Origin: JAICMB01 sp035295125
GTDB taxonomy: Bacteria > Acidobacteriota > Terriglobia > Bryobacterales > Bryobacteraceae
Direction of reading: 5' to 3'
Assembly: GCA_035295125.1 (NCBI GenBank)
Contig: DATGJP010000069.1
Span: forward strand, 1-29,439
DNA length: 29,439 nucleotides
The position numbers were made by a program, and so were the translations under genes. Positions 15,682-24,253 of the stretch are shown in pieces. Every line of letters starts with the position of its first letter. The stretch's first letter is position 1. The notes beneath the pieces were generated by a model. It was not told where the DNA came from, did no database searches, and worked only from the letters and a program-made list of their open reading frames with translations.

Positions 15682-16029
15682 TTACATCTTGACGGAATCG
15701 ATCGAATCGACGGTCAGCACGCCGTCGTCAACCTTCCCGTTGACGGTGACTTTTTGCCCCACGTGCTGATTCACCTTCTCCACCGAAGTGGGATCGATCT
15801 TGTAAATCTTGTTGTCTTCGCTCACAAACACCGCAGGCGAGCCGCTCTTAACGCAGCTTTTCGCGCACTGTTCGAACTTCGCCGGATTAATCCATTCCGA
15901 GGCCGCCTTCTTGCTTGAAGCGCTCTTCGCGCACTTTTCGTCGGAAATATAGCCTGTCATTTCGGCGGAAAATGCTGCGAATGAACCCAGCACGCCGAGA
16001 GTGAATACCGCAAGGAGTTTCTTAGCCAT
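15682..16029 (-). CDS. Small secreted protein with conserved cysteines
   Basis: 115 residues, with a signal peptide ('MAKKLLAVFTLGVLGSFAAFSAE', cleavage likely after 'FSA'). The mature part has three Cys (C33, C55, C59 in 'DEKCAKS' and 'EQCAKSCVKSG') and a small OB-like beta domain ('PAVFVSEDNKIYKID', 'HVGQKVTVNGKVDDGVLTVDSI'). Such 'TGYISDxKC' proteins are frequent in Acidobacteria and planctomycetes and may correspond to DUF5818, but I state this from memory. Function unknown; heme or metal binding by the Cys is only a possibility. It starts 22 bases after the amylase stop on the same strand, so it is likely co-transcribed with it. Confidence 0.75.
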   Translation of the reverse strand: MAKKLLAVFTLGVLGSFAAFSAEMTGYISDEKCAKSASSKKAASEWINPAKFEQCAKSCVKSGSPAVFVSEDNKIYKIDPTSVEKVNQHVGQKVTVNGKVDDGVLTVDSIDSVKM

Positions 16030-16051
16030 CCTAATATTCTCGCACGGCTGG

Positions 16052-17377
16052 TCAGCGCCGCTTGAAGATCCGGAACCCCCAGGCATCGAGCGAGAGGGCC
16101 GGAAGCGCCATCACCGCTTTCTTCTGCCCGTAGTGCGGGGTTACATCCTCAAATGGCCCCGCCGCCTCTATAGTTCCGAAGAACGGTTCATTCGAGCAGT
16201 TGATCGCGATCACGAACTCCTCGCCGCTGCCACGACGGGTATATGTCAGAACGCGATCCGGCGCCGAGTTCCCGATCCATTCGGTCTCCCCCTGCTGCAA
16301 AGCAGCGTGTGCCCGCCGCAGCGCGATCATCCGGGAATAGAACGCCACGAATTCCGGATGCCGCTCTGCAATTTCCCAAAACACCGGCAGCTTTTCAAAC
16401 AACGCCGGCGCGCCCGATTCGGTGGTGTCCCCCACCTCCATGCCGTTGTAAAGCATCGGCACGCCGTCCATGGTGAAAACCAGCGCCGACGCTGCCAGTG
16501 CGCCGCGTTCGCCAAAACGCGCGATCGCCCGCTTCTCGTCGTGATTGTCCGAAAAGCGCATCTCCATCGCGTTCTTCGGGTAGTTGCTATGGACATCGTC
16601 CCAGGAAGCCCTTAACGCCGTTGCCGCGGAGCCATTCTCGAAAACATCCGTAAGGGTGCTGTGGAACGGCCACGCGTAGTCGAGATCGAAAGCCTTCACC
16701 AGCAGCTTTGGTTCATGAGCCTCGGCAATCATCACGATCTCGGGCTTGATCCGCTCCAGTTGGCGCCGCGCCTCCTCCCAAAAATCCACGGGGACCATGA
16801 AAGCCACATCGCACCGGAAACCGTCCAGATCGAATTCGCGCAGCCAGTAGTTCAGCATCTCGAGCATGTACGACCGCAGACCCGGAACATCATAGTTCAG
16901 CCCCGCGACGTCCGCCCAGTCGGCCACGGGCGAGATCACTTTACCGGCGGTGTCGTGCTTGTAATACTCCGGATGCTTCATCAGCACGCTGTCCCACGCC
17001 GTGTGGTTGGCGACGATATCGATGATGATCTTGAACCCCTGGTCGTGCGCTGCCCGAACGAGATGCTTCAGGTCCGCGGCGGTCCCGTAATCGGGATTGA
17101 TCGCCATGTAGTCGCGAACCGCGTACGGACTGCCGATGGAGCCCTTCTTCTTGAGCTGTCCGACGGGATGGATCGGCATCAGCCACAGAATCGTGACGCC
17201 CAGTTGCTTCAGGCGCGGCAACTGCGGTTCGATGCCGCGGAAATTACCGCCAGGCGAGAATGTTCGAGGATTTATCTCGTAAATGACGCCCGATTTCACC
17301 CACTCGGCGCTCGGCCGAGCATTGGGCTGCTGCGCCAGGCAGAGGGATGCGACGAACAGAGCCGCAAGTGGCTTCAC
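16052..17377 (-). CDS. Secreted GH13 alpha-amylase-family glycosidase
   Basis: 441 residues starting at GTG 17377, with a signal peptide ('MKPLAALFVASLCLAQ'). It hydrolyses or rearranges alpha-glucans or alpha-glucosides outside the cytoplasm; exact specificity is not readable. The GH13 conserved regions are intact: region I 'DIVANHT' (120-126), region II 'DGFRCDVAF' with nucleophile D190, region III 'IAEAHE' with acid/base E219, region IV 'FSDNHDE' with D280. Early marks include 'VIYEINPRTFSPGGNFRGI' and 'LWLMPIHPVG'. The TIM-barrel is followed by a short C-terminal beta domain ('VLTYTRRGSGEEFVIAINCSN'). The DinB-like gene ends 12 bases upstream and a small secreted protein follows, giving a compact set of three exported proteins. 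Confidence 0.9.
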   Translation of the reverse strand: MKPLAALFVASLCLAQQPNARPSAEWVKSGVIYEINPRTFSPGGNFRGIEPQLPRLKQLGVTILWLMPIHPVGQLKKKGSIGSPYAVRDYMAINPDYGTAADLKHLVRAAHDQGFKIIIDIVANHTAWDSVLMKHPEYYKHDTAGKVISPVADWADVAGLNYDVPGLRSYMLEMLNYWLREFDLDGFRCDVAFMVPVDFWEEARRQLERIKPEIVMIAEAHEPKLLVKAFDLDYAWPFHSTLTDVFENGSAATALRASWDDVHSNYPKNAMEMRFSDNHDEKRAIARFGERGALAASALVFTMDGVPMLYNGMEVGDTTESGAPALFEKLPVFWEIAERHPEFVAFYSRMIALRRAHAALQQGETEWIGNSAPDRVLTYTRRGSGEEFVIAINCSNEPFFGTIEAAGPFEDVTPHYGQKKAVMALPALSLDAWGFRIFKRR

Positions 17378-17389
17378 CTGCGCATTGTC

Positions 17390-17908
17390 CTATTTGGAAC
17401 GGTCGCTCGACGGCGGCACCACGCCTTTCAAACGCATATAAACCGACATGTAGCCGTACTCTTCGTTGTCATGCGTGATATTGCCCTCGAGGAATGCGAG
17501 CTTGCTACGCTCCCCGCGAGGCGTTTTAACCATCTGTGATGCGGTGGCGTCGGTGAGTGAATCGTACGCTGCATCGCAAATCGCGAAAGCCTCCTTCAAA
17601 GCCGCTACTAACTCCTCTTTCGTCTTTTTCGATGCCGCGTTCACCGCTTTCTGTTCGCCCATCACCGCCGAACATGTGCGCGCCTGGGCGTCGGCCACAT
17701 GCGCCACAAGTTCTCCAAACGTTCGAATGTCGGGCGTAGCCTTGAAACTGTATGCGTCGTCGGGCATCTTCTCCGCCATCTTGGTGAGGTTAGTTTTGAT
17801 CGAAGTATATGCCTGTTTGACCTCTGTGCTCAGAGGGTTTTCCTGCGCGTACATGGCGCAGCCGCCGCCCAGCGACGCTGCGAAGATCATGCTGAAATAA
17901 CGGTTCAC
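17390..17908 (-). CDS. DinB-like (DUF664-type) exported four-helix protein
   Basis: 172 residues from GTG 17908, which has AAGGAG 9 nt upstream; the longer reading to 18049 lacks a leader and is rejected. A signal peptide ('YFSMIFAASLGGGCAMYA') precedes a helical bundle. DinB-superfamily traits are 'FGELVAHVADAQ' (H70) and the C-terminal 'ITHDNEEYGYMSVYMRLKGV' (H146) ending 'VPPSS'. Family members in Acidobacteria usually read 'HNNEHYGN' at this site, so E150 stands where a third metal-binding His is common. DinB-like proteins bind a divalent metal and some are thiol transferases; the role of an exported version is unknown. It is the first gene of a likely three-gene operon and is divergent from the Ser/Thr kinase gene. 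Confidence 0.82.
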   Translation of the reverse strand: MNRYFSMIFAASLGGGCAMYAQENPLSTEVKQAYTSIKTNLTKMAEKMPDDAYSFKATPDIRTFGELVAHVADAQARTCSAVMGEQKAVNAASKKTKEELVAALKEAFAICDAAYDSLTDATASQMVKTPRGERSKLAFLEGNITHDNEEYGYMSVYMRLKGVVPPSSDRSK

Positions 17909-18154
17909 CTGAATCTTCTCCTTGGTCTGCGAACAGTCGAGACTATCAATTATTCTATGCCTCCTGGCGCACGGCTTTTCGACAGTCGCGCGTTTGAGCC
18001 GGGTGGAAGGGGAACCCGCGTTTTCGCCTGCTCCCCCTTGCGTTACCAAAATAGGTCCTGAATTGCCGCCGCAACGGCGATAAACTCATACTATAAGAAA
18101 CTTCCTACACGGACGCGTTTTCCAATGACCGCTCCGTCGCCGAAGGGCGATTCG

Positions 18155-20722
18155 ATGATCGGCCTGACGCTACGTCACTACCGAATCGAGTCGAAACTTG
18201 GCGCCGGCGGAATGGGAATTGTGTTTCGCGCGCGCGACACGCATCTCGACCGTCCCGTCGCCATAAAAGTCCTCCCTGCCGCCGCGTCCGCGGACAGTGA
18301 TCGCCGCGGCCGTCTCGCGCAGGAGGCTCGCGCTGCCTCCGCCCTCAATCATCCCAACATCATCACGATTTACGAAATCGGCAGCGAAGTCTCCGACGGA
18401 CAGCGCGTGGACTTCATTGCCATGGAGTATGTCGCGGGTAAGCCCCTCGACCGTCTCATTGGCCGCAAGGGCATGAAGCTCGTGGATGCGCTCAAGTGCG
18501 CCATTCAGGTCGCCGACGCTCTCGCGGCTGCTCACGCCTCCGGAATCGTACACCGCGATCTCAAGCCTGCCAACGTTATGGTGACAGACCAGGGACTCGT
18601 GAAGGTGCTGGACTTCGGTCTCGCCAAGCTCACCGAACCGGCCAAGGCCGACGCCTTTGCGCAAACCGAGAGCGTTCAGATCCCGGCTCTCACCGAGGCT
18701 GGAACGATCATCGGCACCGTCGCGTACATGTCGCCCGAGCAGGCGGAGGCAAAGGACATCGACTCCCGCTCCGACGTTTTCTCGTTCGGCGCGATGCTTT
18801 ACGAAATGCTCACCGGCCGACGCGCTTTTCTGGGCGATTCGAAGCTGTCGGTGCTGGCGACGATTCTCCAGAAAGACCCCACCCCGATTCGCGAACTCGC
18901 CGAAGGTGTTCCCCGCGAGCTGGAGAAGATCATCGCGCGATGCCTGCAGAAAGATGCACGACAGCGCTGGCAGAGCATGGCCGACCTTAAGCTCGCGCTC
19001 GCCGACCTCGTCGAAGACATCGACGCGAACCGGCTGTCGAGTCCGTCCCCCGCCAGCCGCCAAAAAGGCTGGCGCCGTTGGATCTGGCCGGCGGTAGCGG
19101 CACTCCTGGTGACGTCGGGCGCCGCCGCATATGCATTCGGAAGGCTACACAAGACCGAGCCGCCCTCGTATAGCCGGTTGACCTTCCGCCGAGGCGATGT
19201 GACTAACGCGCGCTTCAATGCAGATGGCAGAACCATCATCTTCAGCGCGCGTTGGGACGGCGCCCCCAGCCAGATCTACACGGCCGTTCCGGGCAACCGC
19301 GAGTCGCGCTCCCTGGGCCTGCCGGAAGGCAGAATCATTTCGGTCTCACCAACGGGTGAGCTGGCATTCCTCCGCGGAAGCGGCGACGAGGGCACTCTGG
19401 CCCGCGTACCCCTGGCGGGAGGGACACCGCGCGACATGCTCGATAACGTGATTGACGCCGACTGGGGACCCGACAGCGAAAAGATCGCCGTCCTTCGAAC
19501 GGTGAACGGCAAGACCCGCATCGAATACCCCATCGGCAAGGTGCTCTACGAAACCGATTCGCACCCTCCCGTCAGTATGCGCCTGTCTCCCAAGGGCGAC
19601 TGGTTAGCCTACTTCGAATATCAGCCCCAGATCGGCGATTTCGACGTCGCCGTTATCAATGTCAGCACTGGCGTGAAGCGGTATCTTTCGCGCGGCTGGC
19701 GCGGACTAGGCTATCTCGGATGGTCGCCGAAAGCGGACGAAGTGTGGTTCTCAGCCACACGACTGGGCGACGAGCCCGCCATTCGCGCCGCGAGCCTCGC
19801 GGGCGGCGAGCGCATCGTATCGCAAGCCCCCAGCTTCCTCCTGATCCGCGACATCTCCCGCGACGGATCGGTCCTCATGGCCGTCACCAGCACGCGCATC
19901 GCGATGAGTTTTCATTCCGACGCCGAGGGCAAGGACCGCGATCTTTCCTGGCTCGACACCTCGAAGTTGTTCGACCTCTCGAGCGACGGCTCACAGGCGC
20001 TGTTCCTGGAAGTTTCCTACGGCGAGGGCCGCAACACGTCGATTTACCTGCGCAAGACCGATGGTTCGCCCGCGGTCCTGCTGGGATATGGAAACCGCCC
20101 GGCCCTTTCGCCCGATGGCAAGTCGGTGGTTGCGATTCAAACGAATCCCAATCGACAGGACCTGGTCGTGCTTCCGACCGGCGCCGGGGAGCCGCGTTTC
20201 CTGACATCAAAGGGCATGCGGTATGAGCAGGCGGAATGGTTTCCCGACGGCCGTTCCGTTCTCTTCACGGCATCGGAGCCCGGCCATCAGGTCAGGACAT
20301 TTGCGCAGGACGTTGCAGGCGGCCAGCCGCGAGCCGTGACCCCCGAAGGCGTGCGAGCTTCGCGTGTTACGCCCGACGGCAAATACGTCGTTATCGTTCG
20401 CGGCGATAAGTTCTGTCTGCAGCCCATCAGCGGTGGCGAACCGCGTGCCATCGGTCCCGCCGGTCCCGGCGAGCGGCCGCTTCGCTGGACCCCGGACGGC
20501 AAGGTGCTGTACCTCAGCCGTATTCCGGCCGACGGGCTTAGCGTCCAATTCCTCCGCCTCAATATTGCGACGGGCGAAAAAACCGAGTGGAGAGCGGCCG
20601 CACCCTCTGATCCGGTTGGGGTGGGAGTATCGAGCGCTGCCATCACCCCTGACGGACGCGAGTACGCCTACTCGTATCAACGCGACCTTTCGAACCTTTA
20701 TGTCCTCAAGGGGCTCAAGTAG
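18155..20722 (+). CDS. Membrane Ser/Thr protein kinase with extracytoplasmic TolB/WD40-like beta-propeller
   Basis: 855 residues from ATG 18155 (AGGG 7 nt upstream; begins 'MIGLTLRHYRI' as is usual); ATG 18125 would add ten residues. The cytoplasmic Hanks-type kinase domain (about 9-275) is complete: P-loop 'GAGGMG' (16-21), K38 in 'VAIKV', 'HRDLKPAN' with catalytic D135, 'DFG' (153-155), 'YMSPEQ' (191-196). One transmembrane helix ('WIWPAVAALLVTSGAAAYAFG', about 309-329) separates it from roughly 520 residues of repeated 'PDG-x5-F/Y' strands ('TPDGKYVVIV', 'FPDGRSVLFTA', 'SPDGKSVVAIQT'), a TolB/PD40 propeller that may sense an external ligand. It phosphorylates proteins on Ser/Thr. Its last 8 bases overlap the end of the FHA regulator gene on the other strand. 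Confidence 0.93.
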   Translation: MIGLTLRHYRIESKLGAGGMGIVFRARDTHLDRPVAIKVLPAAASADSDRRGRLAQEARAASALNHPNIITIYEIGSEVSDGQRVDFIAMEYVAGKPLDRLIGRKGMKLVDALKCAIQVADALAAAHASGIVHRDLKPANVMVTDQGLVKVLDFGLAKLTEPAKADAFAQTESVQIPALTEAGTIIGTVAYMSPEQAEAKDIDSRSDVFSFGAMLYEMLTGRRAFLGDSKLSVLATILQKDPTPIRELAEGVPRELEKIIARCLQKDARQRWQSMADLKLALADLVEDIDANRLSSPSPASRQKGWRRWIWPAVAALLVTSGAAAYAFGRLHKTEPPSYSRLTFRRGDVTNARFNADGRTIIFSARWDGAPSQIYTAVPGNRESRSLGLPEGRIISVSPTGELAFLRGSGDEGTLARVPLAGGTPRDMLDNVIDADWGPDSEKIAVLRTVNGKTRIEYPIGKVLYETDSHPPVSMRLSPKGDWLAYFEYQPQIGDFDVAVINVSTGVKRYLSRGWRGLGYLGWSPKADEVWFSATRLGDEPAIRAASLAGGERIVSQAPSFLLIRDISRDGSVLMAVTSTRIAMSFHSDAEGKDRDLSWLDTSKLFDLSSDGSQALFLEVSYGEGRNTSIYLRKTDGSPAVLLGYGNRPALSPDGKSVVAIQTNPNRQDLVVLPTGAGEPRFLTSKGMRYEQAEWFPDGRSVLFTASEPGHQVRTFAQDVAGGQPRAVTPEGVRASRVTPDGKYVVIVRGDKFCLQPISGGEPRAIGPAGPGERPLRWTPDGKVLYLSRIPADGLSVQFLRLNIATGEKTEWRAAAPSDPVGVGVSSAAITPDGREYAYSYQRDLSNLYVLKGLK

Positions 20723-22631
20723 GATCGGACGGGCTGCGCAGGTTCAGGTTGGTCATCAGGCGGTGCAGGTAATTCGGATGCACGCCGAGCAGCTTTGCGG
20801 CTTCGGTGTAGTGCCCGCCCGCCTGGTCGATCGCCGCGAGGATAATGCGTTTTTTCGCTTCCTGAACGCCCTCTTGGTATTTTGTGACCACCGAGCCTGA
20901 CGGAGCCGGCTTTTCCAGGACGGCTTCCGGCAGATCTTCAGGAAGAATGGCCGTCGTGGAGCCCAAAACCACGGCTCGTTCGATGGCGTTTTCCAATTCG
21001 CGCACATTGCCGGGCCAGTCGTAATTCAGCAGGTAGGCACGGGCTTCGGTCGATAAGCCAACGATCGTGCGCTTCGCGCGCTCCGCATATTTGGAAGCGA
21101 AATAGCTGGCCAGCAGCGGGATGTCTTCCCGACGTTCGCGCAGCGCGGGCATGCGGATCGAAACGACATTCAGCCGGTAGTAAAGATCCTGGCGAAACAC
21201 TCCCTTCTTCGATTCCTCCTGCAAATCCCGGTTTGTAGCGGCGACAATTCGAACATCGAGCTTGATTGTCTTCGTCCCGCCGACACGCTGTAGTTCGCGT
21301 TCCTGCAGCACGCGGAGCAGCTTGGCCTGAATCCCGATCGCCATTTCACCAATTTCGTCGAGAAACACCGTGCCGCCTTCCGCAACCTCGAGCTTGCCCT
21401 TCTTTTGGGCAACCGCACCGGTGAAGGAGCCTTTTTCGTGGCCGAAAAGCTCGCTCTCCAGCAGCGTTTCCGTAATCGCGGCGCAGTTGATGGCGACAAA
21501 CGGCTTGCCATTGCGCAGGCTGTTATTGTGGATGGCCCGCGCCACGAGCTCTTTGCCCGTTCCACTCTCGCCGCGGACCAGCACCGTCGCCTCAGTTGGC
21601 GCCACCTTCGCGATGAACTGGTACACTTCGCGCATGCGAGGGCTCTCACCCACCATGTTGTGTTCGATGTTGATTTCTTCCTGAAGCCGCTGGTTCTCGT
21701 CTGCCAGCCGCTCCAGGTGCTGCGCGTTGGCCATCGCAATCGATGCGATGCTGCCGAATGCTGTAAGCAACTCCAGCAGATCCTGATCGAACGTCGCTCC
21801 CAGGTTGCTTGATTCCAGGTACAGCACGCCTCGTGTCTGTCCCAGCGCCTCCAATGGCACGGCAATTACGGAACGTATGTTTCGAGCGATGAGGCTTTGC
21901 GATGATTCAAAACTTTCGTCCGTGGTGACATCGTTGCTGAGAATCGCAACACCTTCCTCCAGGACGCGAGCCACCACGGTTTGACTCGCCTCAATCGTGC
22001 AGGCTTCGCCCGATTTGCGGTCCAGCGCCATGACGTTATCGCCGAGCAGGATGGCGACTCGATCCGCGGGCGAAACGTCGAGCGCCGAAAGCAGCACCTG
22101 GCGTTGAATCGCCTGCATGTCGCGCAGCGAATTAATCGAGGTGCTGATGCGCAGCAGCACGTTGAGATCCCGGGCCACGCGCGTGTTCTTTTGAGCCAGC
22201 TCGGAGATCGGCTCGCGCGTCAAATAGCGAGCCTTCTCCTTCCTGAGAATGATCGTCGAAGCCGCGATGCGCGACTGGCTCAAGCGCACCGAACCGGAGC
22301 TGTTGGTCGCCTGTGAATCCTGCGCAGGAACGTAAATAAATACCGACGAACCCACCCGGATTTCATCGCCCGACTTCAAAAGGCGGTCTTTGATCGGAAC
22401 CCCGTTGACGAAGGTGCTGTTGCGGCTCCCCAGGTCCCGAAGCTTGTAACCGGCGCCTTCCCGCGCGATCACGCAGTGATGTCGCGAGACCGAATTATCC
22501 AACAAAGAGATCGCGTTCGACGGATCGCGGCCCAGCGTCGTCTCCGTCCCCGCTAATGGGAAGCTCGTACCCTTCAGCGGCCCCGCCATGACGTCGAGCG
22601 CCGCGCTCGACGGGTTCAGCTCATTAGCCAT
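20715..22631 (-). CDS. Sigma54-dependent transcriptional activator with FHA and GAF domains
   Basis: 638 residues. Domains in order: FHA (about 12-100; 'LGRDPSNAI' R35, 'SVSRHH' S49 and H51, 'GSRNSTFVNG' N71 and N76) that binds phosphothreonine; GAF (about 155-305; 'RVLEEGVAILSNDVTTDE', 'SVIAVPLEALGQTRGVLYLES'); AAA+ (about 326-550; Walker A 'GESGTGKE' 354-361, the sigma54-contact loop 'GSFTGA' 401-406, Walker B 'TVFLDEIGEM' 421-430, 'DWPGNVRELENAIERAVV'); Fis-type helix-turn-helix (about 595-630; 'HYTEAAKLLGVHPNYLHRLM'). It activates sigma54 promoters in answer to phosphorylation and perhaps a GAF ligand. The usual GAFTGA has Ser in second place. It is the last gene of the minus-strand operon, 26 bases after the carboxypeptidase, and tail-to-tail with a Ser/Thr kinase gene. 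Confidence 0.94.
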   Translation of the reverse strand: MANELNPSSAALDVMAGPLKGTSFPLAGTETTLGRDPSNAISLLDNSVSRHHCVIAREGAGYKLRDLGSRNSTFVNGVPIKDRLLKSGDEIRVGSSVFIYVPAQDSQATNSSGSVRLSQSRIAASTIILRKEKARYLTREPISELAQKNTRVARDLNVLLRISTSINSLRDMQAIQRQVLLSALDVSPADRVAILLGDNVMALDRKSGEACTIEASQTVVARVLEEGVAILSNDVTTDESFESSQSLIARNIRSVIAVPLEALGQTRGVLYLESSNLGATFDQDLLELLTAFGSIASIAMANAQHLERLADENQRLQEEINIEHNMVGESPRMREVYQFIAKVAPTEATVLVRGESGTGKELVARAIHNNSLRNGKPFVAINCAAITETLLESELFGHEKGSFTGAVAQKKGKLEVAEGGTVFLDEIGEMAIGIQAKLLRVLQERELQRVGGTKTIKLDVRIVAATNRDLQEESKKGVFRQDLYYRLNVVSIRMPALRERREDIPLLASYFASKYAERAKRTIVGLSTEARAYLLNYDWPGNVRELENAIERAVVLGSTTAILPEDLPEAVLEKPAPSGSVVTKYQEGVQEAKKRIILAAIDQAGGHYTEAAKLLGVHPNYLHRLMTNLNLRSPSDPT

Positions 22632-22657
22632 GCCGCAAAATCGAGTATAGCGAAGCG

Positions 22658-24241
22658 CTATTGTCCCAGCGCGGTTTTATACATCGTAGCCATGGCTTGG
22701 TGGAACGAGTCGAGGCAAACCTTCTTCATGTACAGCATGTGCCCCGCGTCGCAGTAGTAGATGCTAACGTTCTTTCTGAGTGTCGGATCGAGTTCCAGGT
22801 GGTCGATCGTGTATTCTGCCCCGAAGAACGGCGTCGCCATATCGTAGTACCCCGCTCCGAATAAGACGTGCATCGACGGGTTTTGTGTCAACGCCCGTCG
22901 CATTGGCTCCGCCACGTTCAGATATTCGTTCTGAGCTTGGCCGTAGCTCCAGGGTTGAACCCGGCCGGTTAGAATCTCATACGGCAGATCGGTTGCGTAG
23001 TTCAACTGTGTGTGCACGTAATCGTTGAACATTGCAGTGTAGACGCCTTGCACGGCGGCATAACTCGGGTCGTACTCGGCGCGCTCTCCCGCGGCGTCGA
23101 TATCGATGCCCTCCAACCGCCCGTCATAGCGGCCGACGGTACGCCGCTGGTCCCGCAAAAGCTCTTTCGAAAAGCGCGCCATCGTGATCCGCAAGTTCGA
23201 CTCCTCGACGAATTTTTGGGAGAGGCCGGTGAGCCGCGCCAACTGCCGCGCGACGTTCGAGAGTTCCTGCGGACTGAGGGTGGATCCCTTCATGAGTGCG
23301 ACGGTGTACTCATTGGCGGCGAAACGCCTTGATTCGCCGATTGCCTTCTGCAAATCGCTCAAATCCGCGGGCAGCTTTTTGTGATACCAGGCAGTCGCGG
23401 TATAGGTCGGCAGGAACATGATATAAGGCAGATCGTTCCCGACCGCGAAGTTGATCGTCTCGAAATTCAGAACCGAGGAGAGCAGCGTGATCCCATTCAG
23501 GTAAACTCCCTGCTGTAGCAGCGTTTGAGACAGTCCCGCGGCGCGGGTGGTCCCATAGCTCTCGCCGGCGATGAATTTCGGCGATCCCCAGCGTTCGAAA
23601 CGCGTCAGGTACAGGCGAATGAACTCAGCGACCGACTCGAGGTCCCCCTGCACGCTGTGGAATTGCGCCGGGTTCTCGCCAGGGGCGTTGCGGCTGAAAC
23701 CGGTGGTTACGGGATCGATGAACACGATATCGGACATCGATAGCGTGGTGTCCTCGTTGTCGGCGAGTTGGTAGGGGGGCGCGGGCTGTGTCCCTTCAGG
23801 CCCTCCCATCACCACGCGCTTTGGGCCCAGCGCTCCCATGTGCAGCCAGACCGACGACGACCCCGGCCCGCCGTTGAACGCAAAGGTCAGCGGCCATTTC
23901 GACTTGTCCGTCACGTCGTTGCGTGTGTATGCGATGAAGAAGATGCTCGCGCGCGGATGTTCGTCTTCCCGCTTCAGGACGAGCGTGCCGGTGGTGGCAG
24001 TATACGGGATGCTCTTGCCGCCGATGGTGATCGTATGGTCGGTCTTGACGAGGCGTTCTACCGCCGGTGGCGCCGGAAACTGTCCCGAGGGCGCCGGGGC
24101 TGCCGGTGCCGCTGCCGCTTCCCCCTGTGGAGGCGCTGCCGCCGCGGCAGGAGTTCCGCCAGGCCGCTGCCGCTGGCCCTGTCCCGGCTGCGCCCACACG
24201 ACGGCGCAGATCATGAGTGAAAGTGAGAAACGTCGGATCAA
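22658..24241 (-). CDS. Secreted S10-family serine carboxypeptidase
   Basis: 527 residues, with a signal peptide ('RRFSLSLMICAVVWAQ') then a disordered Pro/Ala/Gln-rich linker (about 18-60). The S10 alpha/beta-hydrolase fold follows: oxyanion region 'FNGGPGSSS' (122-130), nucleophile S228 in 'GESYGTTRA', catalytic D467 in 'AGYYDMATPF', H501 in 'DAGHMLYM'. The triad is complete. S10 enzymes cut residues from the C-terminus of peptides at acidic pH, which suits peptide scavenging outside the cytoplasm. AGGAG lies 8 nt before the start. The gene is 12 bases after the amidohydrolase and is followed at 26 bases by the sigma54 activator; a small stem (ATAGCG...CGCTAT, 22647-22661) overlaps its stop codon. 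Confidence 0.92.
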   Translation of the reverse strand: MIRRFSLSLMICAVVWAQPGQGQRQRPGGTPAAAAAPPQGEAAAAPAAPAPSGQFPAPPAVERLVKTDHTITIGGKSIPYTATTGTLVLKREDEHPRASIFFIAYTRNDVTDKSKWPLTFAFNGGPGSSSVWLHMGALGPKRVVMGGPEGTQPAPPYQLADNEDTTLSMSDIVFIDPVTTGFSRNAPGENPAQFHSVQGDLESVAEFIRLYLTRFERWGSPKFIAGESYGTTRAAGLSQTLLQQGVYLNGITLLSSVLNFETINFAVGNDLPYIMFLPTYTATAWYHKKLPADLSDLQKAIGESRRFAANEYTVALMKGSTLSPQELSNVARQLARLTGLSQKFVEESNLRITMARFSKELLRDQRRTVGRYDGRLEGIDIDAAGERAEYDPSYAAVQGVYTAMFNDYVHTQLNYATDLPYEILTGRVQPWSYGQAQNEYLNVAEPMRRALTQNPSMHVLFGAGYYDMATPFFGAEYTIDHLELDPTLRKNVSIYYCDAGHMLYMKKVCLDSFHQAMATMYKTALGQ

Positions 24242-24253
24242 GTCTTCTCCTGT

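Noticed and set aside
22647..22661. Small stem ATAGCG/CGCTAT between the carboxypeptidase and activator genes, as a terminator
   Set aside because: The stem is only 6 bp with a 3-nt loop and overlaps the stop codon; the T-rich part is weak. It is too small to call a terminator inside an otherwise tight operon.
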